Below, in pieces: positions 1-10,171 of a DNA stretch of 64,000 nt; position 1 is the stretch's first letter; each line of letters starts with the position of its first letter. Origin of the DNA: Chrysoperla carnea (taxonomy: Eukaryota > Arthropoda > Insecta > Neuroptera > Chrysopidae); NCBI RefSeq assembly GCF_905475395.1, contig NC_058341.1, positions 65,851,501 to 65,915,500 of the forward strand, given 5' to 3'. Under the pieces are notes generated by a model that searched no databases, was not told the origin of the DNA, and was given only the letters and a program-made list of their open reading frames with translations. The translations under genes were made by a program, and so were the position numbers.

Positions 1-1335
1 AAGAACTTAATTACCAAAAATGTAATCAACTACACAAACAGCCTAATGGTAGATAAGAATTTATTTAACAATATCAAAAATATAGCATTTACAATTTTTC
101 AAACAAGACTTAAATTACCAAAAAAAAATGTAATGAATTACTCAAACAACCTAAAGGTAGATAACTATTTAATTAACAATATCAAAAACATAATATTTGA
201 CAATTTTTAGCAAGAACTTAAATTACCAAAAATGCAATAAAGTACATATTCATACATATACATATACATACCGAAATAAATTTTATCACAAAATCAGACT
301 TGAATAATAGTGAAACGTTCGACACGTTTTACACCAACTTAAATAAGAATAACGACGTTATAATGAACAACAATATTAAACTAATTTACGGAAACTATCA
401 AGAAAAACTCAACAAGTGCGTTCGACATGACGCGTTACGTCTACTATAGATTAATCGCAACCATCACTAAAATTAAACCTAGTAATCTACTAAAACATGT
501 ATATATGTATCGACTTAAATTTTACCAACGAAAACAGAGCGTACCATAATGAAACTTTAATACGTTTTTACCTATACTTAAAATGAAAACGCCATAATAA
601 ACCGCGCTACTAACACGAGTTTACAAAACAATCTTGACCATATATTAATTTTAAAACTTACTTAAAACGGTATATACCGACCAAAATTTATCAACAAAAT
701 CTAGAATGTGTAGACATGAAACGATTAACACGTTTGTAGTTGCAAAAACCGCGACATAAGCATACAAAACATCTTCAGAAGGCACGTGTTAGATTTTTCT
801 TGAAAACGTTTTATATAACTATTATAAATAGTCTAAGCGCCTTTCACGCCGTGAATATAAAAAAAAAACCATAACGCAACATCCTTGGACCAATTGATAC
901 GTATGTATCGATTTAAAATTATTAAAATTTACCTCGACATAGCGTGGATTGATTGATAAAAATGCAAGCAAAGCAAAATCAAAAGTTAACAGTACCTTCG
1001 AGACATCGTGTATATTCGTAATTATCGTACTTTTATTTCTTTTTAATTTTTAAAAACCACTAAACCACATTGTGATCTGGTAAGCCATGTTGGTTATCCT
1101 CATCGAATGTCAGTGCTCTGTCTTCCATCACGGTCCACCACATAAGAGGAAGCCGTATTTAATTTTTATAACCATCTAACGAATTTTCTCCCCACTACAT
1201 TTATTATTAAAAAAAACAAAAACCCTAACATTTTTGACGTTTAACAGACCAATAGATAAAATGAAGGCTAGTGCTAACCGCAAGAAGGTTGAATATGAAG
1301 ACAACTTCACACTAATGAATGGTTACATCGTAACA
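1..1335 (-). repeat. 3' LTR (cut by window edge)
   Basis: This matches the right-hand LTR over its whole visible length. On the minus strand it begins TGTTACGATG, preceded by a short purine-rich stretch (CTTGGGA) that would act as the polypurine tract. Its left part lies outside the window. Within it, AT-rich units of about 93 bp (containing aacaatatcaaaaa) repeat imperfectly. Confidence 0.85.
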
Positions 1336-1535
1336 TCCCAAGCGGCCTAAGGAAAAAAAATTTTTGGGAGAACAAAAATTTTTTCTGTATACATATATGT
1401 ATACTTCTCTTTACGCATATGCTATTGCTTGCATTGTGAATCAAAATACGAAAATTTATATATAAACTTATTAGGTAAAGAAAATTAACTGATAATGTCT
1501 CTGAAGGAGCTTACTTAGTAAAATAACTTAATTAG

Positions 1536-2831
1536 TTAGCTACCACTTCCGTAGGGCTTGATATATTGGATGTGCGACTTCTTAACATTTTCCGAGCCGA
1601 TTTCTTGAAGTTCCACAGAAACTGGTGTTGTGAATCTAACGATTTTATAAGGACCACTGTATTTATCCATGAATTTCTTATCCCGTTCAGTTGTAGATAT
1701 TAAGGCATGATTCTTCAACATAACTAATTGGTTTATTTTAAACTTGGATGCGTAATCGAGAGTTGGCTTAGATTTTTTAACAAAATACTCTTTAAGGTTT
1801 TTTCTTACAAAACTTAAGTCTGGCTTTTCGTCACATAAATCAATATTGAGTGCGAGATCCATTGAAGTGTTCAATTCTCTGCCAAAAAACACAACCGCCG
1901 GCGTACATTTAATCGTTTGATGAAACGATCTATTGTAATTATATACGACATATGGAAGCATATTACTCCACATCTTATGTTGTAAACCATACTGCTTCAT
2001 AATGGCTGTTAAATTCGTTTTAATATTTTGGTTATTACGTTCACTCATATTGCTTTTTGGGTTATATCCAGATGTAAAAATTGCTTTCACTCCATGAGCC
2101 ATTAAAAAATCTGCGAGCTTCTGTGCTCTAAACGCCGATCCGTTGTCCGATGTAAGTAATTTAGGAAAACCATATTGTAAGAAAATCTCTCTTAAGACAG
2201 CGGTAGTAACATCCGCAGTTGATCTTCGTGTAGCTTTCGCTACGACATACTTGGAAAATCCATCAACAACCACTAAAATAAAACGGGAAGAATCAGTAGA
2301 TGTAATTAGGGGACCAATATAGTCTATATATAAATGAGACCACACTTCGTTTGGAGGTATTAAGGCCAGATTTGGAGCACTATTTAAGTTCGACGATTTC
2401 GAAGACGCACATACCCTACACTCACTCACAAAAGTTTTTACAGTTTTAAACAATTCTGGGGACCAAAATCTTTTAGCGATGTCCCGGTAGGTTTTTAACG
2501 TACCATGGTGCATAGTGGAGTGAAAATATTCCAGAACAAAACTCAACATGGTATTCGGTAACACGATTCTTTTGTTACGATTTTTTCCGACGAAACGACA
2601 AAGTAAACCATCACGAATAAAGAAGTTTTTAACATTTTTGCCTGACTTTATGTCAGCGTAAACGGAACTACAATATTCTGAAAGCCTTTGAGCTTCACGT
2701 ACTGATAAATACCCTTGCGGAGTAGGATGAACTAATGTATTTAATAAAGCCACTGGGTCAGATTCTGAAATACTTTCCTCTTTAACATTTTTCACATAAA
2801 CATCAACTAAACGTGACAGAGTGTCACTCAC
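1536..2831 (-). CDS. Retrotransposon integrase (intact ORF, 431 aa)
   Basis: This integrase would splice element cDNA into host DNA in the nucleus. An HHCC zinc-binding module is visible (H104, H109, C138, C141), followed by the integrase core with acidic residues in IDYIG (D170), SDNGS (D229) and SERNN (E264), a D-x34-E spacing typical of Ty3/Gypsy integrases. The C-terminal part has a chromodomain-free tail ending near HIQYIKP. The first ~95 residues before the zinc module show no RNase H or RT motif, so the usual pol polyprotein is missing its front. The frame has no stops. It sits downstream of gag in the same orientation; how it would be translated (its own ATG at 2831, splicing, or as an independent protein) is not shown by the sequence. 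Confidence 0.85.
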   Translation of the reverse strand: MSDTLSRLVDVYVKNVKEESISESDPVALLNTLVHPTPQGYLSVREAQRLSEYCSSVYADIKSGKNVKNFFIRDGLLCRFVGKNRNKRIVLPNTMLSFVLEYFHSTMHHGTLKTYRDIAKRFWSPELFKTVKTFVSECRVCASSKSSNLNSAPNLALIPPNEVWSHLYIDYIGPLITSTDSSRFILVVVDGFSKYVVAKATRRSTADVTTAVLREIFLQYGFPKLLTSDNGSAFRAQKLADFLMAHGVKAIFTSGYNPKSNMSERNNQNIKTNLTAIMKQYGLQHKMWSNMLPYVVYNYNRSFHQTIKCTPAVVFFGRELNTSMDLALNIDLCDEKPDLSFVRKNLKEYFVKKSKPTLDYASKFKINQLVMLKNHALISTTERDKKFMDKYSGPYKIVRFTTPVSVELQEIGSENVKKSHIQYIKPYGSGS

Positions 2832-2964
2832 AAAATTGTCTTTTCGACGAACGGTTTAATTACTTAAATCTTAATAAAATACTAACGATTTGAAATAAAT
2901 GTTGGTCCAAGGATGAAGTATAGATGATTAATTCATCATAATATTGTAAAAATGTTACGAATTT

Positions 2965-3090
2965 ATGTTCGACGAATGGGCCGAAACCATGTTCGGAACC
3001 CTATTTGGGCAATTATGTCCCTTTAAAGTGCAGCATTTAAAACTACACATAGCCTGAGGGGCGTTTTCGTCAACAAACGAATTCCTGTTG
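2965..3090 (-). pseudogene. Cys/His-rich gag tail remnant
   Basis: On the minus strand an open frame runs from the tandem repeats to a stop near 2966. It contains CSFKCCTLKGHNCPN, which looks like a degraded zinc knuckle. It is separated from the main gag ORF by stops within the duplicated repeats. I infer this was the nucleocapsid end of Gag. Confidence is low because the cysteine spacing is not canonical. Confidence 0.35.
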
Positions 3091-3095
3091 GGTGA

Positions 3096-3630
3096 CGTAT
3101 ATGAATTTAAACTTGTAGAAGTGCCTCTCTGTGGGCCGCCCGTCGTCGATTTGGCCTCAGACGAAACTGAGATCGACGGTAATATTAGCTTTCCACCTTA
3201 GGCATCCCTTCAAATCAAACTGGGCGTCACGCAACGGATTAGAGACGGACTGACTTAAAACTAATTGACGTATATATAAAATTTATGAGAGGTATACGAA
3301 TTTAAACTTGTAGAGGTGCCTCGCTGTGGGCAGCCCGTCGTCGATTTGGTCTCAGACGAAACTGAGATCGACGGTAATATTAGCTTTCCACCCTTGGCAC
3401 CCCTTCAAATCAAACTGAGCGTGACATAACGGATTAGAGACGGACAAACTTAAAATTAATTGACATATATATAAAATTGATGAGACGTATATGAATATAA
3501 ATGAGCCTATTTGGCATGTAAAGCAGACGAATCTGTAGTCGACCGTACTAAAGCTTCGACTTTTGGCACACCATTCGATTCAAACTGGGTGTGACCTAAC
3601 GGATTAGAGACGGACGGACTTAAACTTGGC
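3096..3630. repeat. Tandem ~194-bp repeats at gag 3' end
   Basis: Two close copies begin near 3096 and 3290 (both contain gtcgtcgattt and gagatcgacggtaatatt). A third, diverged copy starts near 3485 and overlaps the last codons of gag. The repeats carry stop codons in the gag frame, so the duplication appears to have cut gag off from the Cys/His segment downstream. Confidence 0.75.
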
Positions 3631-4352
3631 TGCTCAGAATTTTGAGACAAATCTCTGACGCGTGATTGAATTTCTTCAACCTTAACGCAGAGTTTCTCTA
3701 ACTCATCATAGCTATTAGGTTGAGGGTACAGCTTTAAGAGATCAAAGGTTGAATGATTCAAATGAGAAAATATGATTTCAATAACTTCAACAGGACTAAG
3801 CTTAGGACAAAGAATCCTTGAATACCTCCGAATATCGGAAGCGAAAGTAAAAAACTTTTCGTTTACATTCTGTTTTCTACGAATATTTTTGTCCACCAAT
3901 TGGTGAATCTCAGATGATGACAACAACGCCAAAAGTCTCTGCTTAATAACGACCCACGACAAATCTTGTATGATAAATGAAGCCCATAGTTGCCTAGAGT
4001 CAGGCGACATCTTTGAGGTAAGAAACTTTATAATCATATCTTGTTTAAGAACATTTAATGTCATTAAATCTTCGACTTCCATACAGAAATCTACTATGGA
4101 AGTAGAAATAAGAATATTTAATACCGGCACGCGAGTAGATAAGTCACGAATTAACGAATTTTCAATGTTAGAAGAACAATTATGTTTAATACTCATCTTA
4201 GAAACATTGCTGGTTTGTTGTGACACATTTTCTGTCAGCTGGTTTACGCAATCCACTAGAGTATCCAACTTTTGAGTAACCAATAATAATGTTGCAGCTG
4301 TGACAGATCTCCGTGTTTCTCCATCAATACTAACATTTGCTGATTCCGGCAT
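3507..4352 (-). CDS. Gag-like protein (281 aa)
   Basis: This is the first ORF of the element and is in the Gag position. The predicted protein is helical in its middle part (about residues 80-235), with the pattern of retrotransposon gag: a stretch around LWASFIIQDLSW and QLVDKNIRRKQ, then LSPVEVIEIIFSHL. There is no CCHC zinc knuckle inside the ORF. The C-terminal 45 residues lie in the third copy of the local 194-bp repeat. Gag would form the cytoplasmic particle that packages the RNA. The ATG at 4352 follows the 5' leader by about 200 nt. Assignment rests on position and general gag character, not on a decisive motif. Confidence 0.65.
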   Translation of the reverse strand: MPESANVSIDGETRRSVTAATLLLVTQKLDTLVDCVNQLTENVSQQTSNVSKMSIKHNCSSNIENSLIRDLSTRVPVLNILISTSIVDFCMEVEDLMTLNVLKQDMIIKFLTSKMSPDSRQLWASFIIQDLSWVVIKQRLLALLSSSEIHQLVDKNIRRKQNVNEKFFTFASDIRRYSRILCPKLSPVEVIEIIFSHLNHSTFDLLKLYPQPNSYDELEKLCVKVEEIQSRVRDLSQNSEQPSLSPSVSNPLGHTQFESNGVPKVEALVRSTTDSSALHAK

Positions 4353-4548
4353 CTTGATTCAATTTGTTTCTAACGAATTTTTTTATGTACTATTCTCGAT
4401 CCATGCAATTTTTTCTCATAAAAAAAAAATAAACAAAGCGTTAAGTAAAATCAAAATAAACTCAAAACATACATATACATATATATAGCAAATTATTAAG
4501 GAAAATCTACACGAGAAAACGTTGCACCCACTGATGCATATTATTTCC

Positions 4549-4559
4549 GCTTACTACCA
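4549..4559 (-). promoter_or_regulatory. Putative primer binding site
   Basis: Immediately inside the right LTR the minus strand reads TGGTAGTAAGC. It resembles TGGTAGCAGAGC, the complement of the initiator Met tRNA 3' end, but with changes. It lies two bases from the proposed LTR boundary at 4562. Confidence 0.45.
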
Positions 4560-4561
4560 AA

Positions 4562-6270
4562 TGTAACAATAAATATTTAGATGGGGTGCGTTAACGTATG
4601 ATATATTGTAAGATATACAAACATATTTGACGAAGTTACGTAGACGGTGAAAATGATCATTAATTAATTAATTAATCGGAGTGAGAGCTACGCTGTAAGC
4701 GAGTACCAGGTGTTAAAGTGGGCCCAAAGCAGGGTATCGAGTAATAGAACTCAAAACCATTCCCAGAGGATTTATTCGCTGATCTAATTCCTTGTCAAGG
4801 AACCCCAATATGCATCAGTATAGATCAACCTTAATATCACCAGTGTCTGAAACAGTTAGTGTAAAACACCACAAATCTTGGCAAATAACAATTTATTTAA
4901 CAATATCAAATATATAGCATTTACATTTTTTTAACAAGAACTTAATTACCAAAAATGTAATCAACTACACAAACAGCCTAATGGTAGATAAGAATTTATT
5001 TAACAATATCAAAAATATAGCATTTACAATTTTTCAAACAAGACTTAAATTACCAAAAAAAAATGTAATGAATTACTCAAACAACCTAAAGGTAGATAAC
5101 TATTTAATTAACAATATCAAAAACATAATATTTGACAATTTTTAGCAAGAACTTAAATTACCAAAAATGCAATAAAGTACATATTCATACATATACATAT
5201 ACATACCGAAATAAATTTTATCACAAAATCAGACTTGAATAATAGTGAAACGTTCGACACGTTTTACACCAACTTAAATAAGAATAACGACGTTATAATG
5301 AACAACAATATTAAACTAATTTACGGAAACTATCAAGAAAAACTCAACAAGTGCGTTCGACATGACGCGTTACGTCTACTATAGATTAATCGCAACCATC
5401 ACTAAAATTAAACCTAGTAATCTACTAAAACATGTATATATGTATCGACTTAAATTTTACCAACGAAAACAGAGCGTACCATAATGAAACTTTAATACGT
5501 TTTTACCTATACTTAAAATGAAAACGCCATAATAAACCGCGCTACTAACACGAGTTTACAAAACAATCTTGACCATATATTAATTTTAAAACTTACTTAA
5601 AACGGTATATACCGACCAAAATTTATCAACAAAATCTAGAATGTGTAGACATGAAACGATTAACACGTTTGTAGTTGCAAAAACCGCGACATAAGCATAC
5701 AAAACATCTTCAGAAGGCACGTGTTAGATTTTTCTTGAAAACGTTTTATATAACTATTATAAATAGTCTAAGCGCCTTTCACGCCGTGAATATAAAAAAA
5801 AAACCATAACGCAACATCCTTGGACCAATTGATACGTATGTATCGATTTAAAATTATTAAAATTTACCTCGACATAGCGTGGATTGATTGATAAAAATGC
5901 AAGCAAAGCAAAATCAAAAGTTAACAGTACCTTCGAGACATCGTGTATATTCGTAATTATCGTACTTTTATTTCTTTTTAATTTTTAAAAACCACTAAAC
6001 CACATTGTGATCTGGTAAGCCATGTTGGTTATCCTCATCGAATGTCAGTGCTCTGTCTTCCATCACGGTCCACCACATAAGAGGAAGCCGTATTTAATTT
6101 TTATAACCATCTAACGAATTTTCTCCCCACTACATTTATTATTAAAAAAAACAAAAACCCTAACATTTTTGACGTTTAACAGACCAATAGATAAAATGAA
6201 GGCTAGTGCTAACCGCAAGAAGGTTGAATATGAAGACAACTTCACACTAATGAATGGTTACATCGTAACA
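4562..6270 (-). repeat. 5' LTR
   Basis: The right boundary is where the two LTR copies stop matching (after taaca at 6266-6270). The left boundary is proposed at TGTAACAAT (4562), which gives short inverted ends (TGTTAC...GTTACA on the minus strand) and places the primer site next to it. The LTR would be about 1.7 kb, and it contains the imperfect ~93-bp internal repeats. Confidence 0.75.
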
Positions 6271-6638
6271 ATTTGTAACACTTGAGACAGTCCGGGCCTG
6301 AAGCTGGTGCACATATCCGGCCCACATTTATTAAGCTGTTATGGCCCTGATAGGGGTACTTTAATCCATCCCGGATTGATTCTCGAATAACAGCACTGAT
6401 CACAGACTGATCCAATTTTTCTTAAATGAAATCACGCTGAGAAGTGAAGTAATGCAACAGCTGCTTAGATCCAAATCATTTGTCATCAGTAATAAAATAT
6501 TTACAAAAGTTAATTTTCAGGGTAGTTAAACAAGTAAGTGATCGTCATTATTTTTAAATATTTATTCTTAAAAACAATCAAATAAAAAAAAGAATTAATA
6601 AAAAATTTTTTTAATGAATTTTGAATTTACAAGATATT

Positions 6639-9600
6639 TTATTCAATATTTGCGGTTACTTCTTCAAAAACGCTGTCTTCTTCGGCATCATGTAAATTTT
6701 CCGATTGTTTTTTTTGTCTTCTTAAATTCCGTTGCCCTTCTCGGTCCTTGGCGCTGTTGAATACAGCCCCAAGACTTTTATAAAAGTTGGTGTCGGTTAT
6801 TGGTTGCTGCTTCTCATTTTTGAATACCTCGTTCAATTTAGCTGTAATAAAAAATATTGTATTTTCATTAATATTATCAACAAATCATAAATTTCTTTTA
6901 ATAAAAATTAATTGTACATATAAATAAAAATTTGACTTTCTAATTCAATAACATGACGAAAATTTTGAAGATAAAAGCAAAGCAATACAGATAAATATGT
7001 ATAAAATGAAAAAAAAAATTGGCATTCGCATTTCATATAAATACAACGATTTTTAATTTTCAAAATTAAGTAATGTCAAAAATTACAATCAAAATACTTA
7101 CAATATGCACATTTATAAAACTCTGTTTCCGACATCACATGCTTTCCTGCAACTGGTTTCTTTGCAGTGTAATTTTCTAATAGTTCTCGACTGCAAAATT
7201 TCAAGAATATATTTCCAACGACTTTATTTATGGATTTTTGATTAACGTCTATCTGGGCCCATATTATATCAAACTGAAAATAATGATACAATTAATAAAA
7301 CAAATAAAGATAACAACGATTAATTACAGGTATTTTTAAAATACTCTATGGTATTTTTAAAATACTCACTACTTCATTTCTTAAGGCCTCGTCAACCTTA
7401 ATTTTTGCATCAAATTCTTTGAAGTTTTCTACCGTTGTAAATGGAAGCTTCAAAGTAATATGATGCTTTGTTGTAGGTGGTGCTAGTCGATTCGGATTAT
7501 GATCTACAAATCTTTCAACAGCTATCTTCATAGCTATGATCTCACTTTGCATTGTCGATATTTGGCCTGTTAACTTCATGAAGGAGTTGGAAAAAGTTTG
7601 CTTCAAATCCGCAAATTCTAAAAAAAAATATTACACGATTAATTACTGTTTCAATTAATGTTTCCGATTTGAAATTTAAAAATTCAATTCTTGAATAAAA
7701 ATTGGTCTTAACATTAATTAAGTATTCTTTCTTGATTGTCAAAAATATACAGAAAAATATTTACAAATTTGAAAATTCAGCATGAATAAACTTGAGCATA
7801 TTCATTTTCAATTATTTTTTTTAATATAAACAGTTTTCAACCATTAAATTAATAAAAATAAGTACCAAATGTAAGTATCACACAATACCTTGAACAATTG
7901 TATTTAATATATCTTGTTGAGAATGATGCAATTGACTTTCAACAGCTTTTCTATTATCAATCATTCCAGCTTCTTCTGCAGGGCTAAATGAATTTGTTGC
8001 CTCCTCTTCAGAGCCACCTTCAAGATTAAATACAAAACTTATTTTCAACTAAATAATATATTCCTACTAGCTAGGTTAGCAGAGAAAACATTTTAAATAA
8101 TATTTTAAAAATTAATAATCTATCTACGTGATTATTATTCGTATCTTACGTGATTCATTTTCCACTGATGTATTATCTTGGCTAGTCTCTGGTGAAGGTA
8201 ATGGTGAGTCCTTATTTTCTTGTGATGAACGCTTTCTTTTTCGTGCTAAAAGAAATTTTTCCAATTTAATTAATATTTTTTTATAAAAAAAATACAACAA
8301 AAATTTGTTTAGAATTAATCAAAGCATCTATTTAAAAAATAATTATAGTATTATTCATTTGGCTTCTTCTTAACTATAATTTTTAAGACAAAATTATTTT
8401 GTTTATTAAATATTATTAGAATTTAAATATTTTGTTATTTGACCATACTATAATTTTACTTCAGTACAATTCTAAGTTAGAAATAAATAAAAAAAAATTT
8501 CAGCTTTAATTATTCAAGTTAAAAAATAAAAGTAAATGATTTCCAGAATGATTTAATAATGATTAGCTTCTTTTAATTTTCATAAATATTTTGAAATAAA
8601 CAATTTGTATATGCAACTATATTTTGGAATTAGAGTTGCAATGTTTATCAATAACTTACAATTTGTTAAGCACCACACTATTTTAAAAATTTCATTGGAA
8701 AATATTACATTATTAATATTTATTTATCACCAAAATTTTTTTTATCATCTAATTTTAGAAATTGAAAATTATCCAATTTGATTTATTTCATATAGGTAAG
8801 AATAAAATTAATTAAAATATTGTTAATGCTGAACTTACTTAAAAGTGCTTGGTTCGCATCGATCGGTTGAGTTAAGTCAACTGTACTTAGTAAGGCAGAT
8901 TGATAATTTTTGACTTTTCTATGTTTTTGTCCTTTCAAGCGATTTTGTTTTCTTACGTTTTTATCTGTCGATTTATTTTTACTTTCAAAGTCACTGGAAA
9001 ATACATCACTTTCTACTTCTAGAGTAGCCAGTTTTTTTAATGCTTCTTCATAGTTGCCTATAATTATGTTAAAGAAAAAATTATTTAAATAATAAATTTT
9101 AATTCTACAACTTATACATAAATTATTATCTTCAAAAACGTTTTAATTGTAATAAAAAAAAAAAAAAATGTGTACGAAAAGTAATTATTTTTTTCTTCTG
9201 TTAAAAAACAATACAAACATTACACTAACAAAAGATAAGAGAGCCAATGAAAGCACATATTAACTATGTATTTTTAAAACTGATTGTGTATTATTTATAT
9301 GAATGTAAATAAAATTAGTTTTCAAAACTAATTTTTTTGTTTGACCACCAAAAAAAAGTCATATTTATTCCTCAGAAAAAATAGCTTTTATTTGTGAGAA
9401 TATTACTGATAATATTATATGCTTCATTACTTACTTGCATATCCTTTTATTTCGATTGGATATAATTTCCACGACTTAGAAGGTGGTTGTAAACTTTTCA
9501 CAGCTTCATGAAATTGATGCATGTCGGAATTACTCGAGCAATCACTTATAAAAGGACAGAGAACACTATTGTCATTTTTCTTGTAACATAACCAACTGGA

Positions 9601-9687
9601 TGGAACCACATCAATGCTTTTTTTATTATTTTTCAACAGTTCATCAATAAAGCACACTAAAGTATAATTATGTTGACGTTTAGACAT
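6639..9687 (-). CDS. DUF4806 protein, seven exons, intact (439 aa)
   Basis: Seven exons join in frame: 9687-9435, 9057-8839, 8245-8150, 8017-7889, 7617-7370, 7273-7102 and 6841-6639. All introns have GT/AG ends, several with GTAAGT donors. The N-terminal exon (MSKRQHNYTLVCF) and a basic, serine-rich middle (RKRKRSSQENK) precede a helical segment. The DUF4806 region is in exons 5-6, with LPFTTVENFKEFD and then INKVVGNIFLKF and MSETEFYKCAY. DUF4806 proteins occur in insect transposons near DDE transposases. The biochemical function is unknown to me; a DNA-binding helper role like plant TNP1/TNPA is inference. A polyadenylation hexamer AATAAA overlaps the stop codon. The exons show no disabling change. 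Confidence 0.8.
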
Positions 9688-10171
9688 TTTTTTAAATTTA
9701 TATCTTTAAAAAAAAAAATCAAATATGTTTTTATTATTTGATTACTAAAAAGTTTAGAATTCTTATGTATGTGATCTTACATACATATGAAAACAGTGTT
9801 GTCATTTATTTCAATTTATAAAAAAAATTGTCACTTAAACGTTTTTAAGCTGTTATTTCTTACCATAAATAAGAACAAAAATAACGAACTGAACTGGAAT
9901 ATTTTTTATAAATAGATTTCAATGTATGATTTCAATTTTTTCATTTTTGGCTTAAAAAATTTTCATTACTTATTAATTTTTTAATTGCACATGAAGAAGG
10001 GGCATTGCATAAATTTTTTCACTCAATTCACTTTCAATGGTAAAAGTAACCATTTTTTGCACTATGGAACTCAAATTATATGTAACATCTGTCGTTTCAC
10101 TTCTCGATACTTTCCACATATTCAAAAATTCCGAGGTACATGGATAAGTTAGTAATGGGGCTTTTTTTTTT

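Larger units (their letters stand above)
1..6270 (-). mobile_element. Gypsy-like LTR retrotransposon lacking RT
   Basis: The block at 1-1335 recurs at 4936-6270 with a constant offset of 4935 and no difference that I could see, so these are two LTRs. The coding direction (gag 4352 to 3507, then integrase 2831 to 1536) is minus, so the right LTR is the 5' one. The left LTR runs off the window. The internal part (1336-4561, about 3.2 kb) holds gag and integrase only; no protease, reverse transcriptase or RNase H frame exists between them. I infer a non-autonomous derivative that was copied recently, using enzymes from a relative. Confidence 0.85.

Noticed and set aside
3970-4488. Plus-strand ORFs opposite gag
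   Set aside because: They are antisense shadows of the gag ORF or AT-rich leader, without family resemblance.
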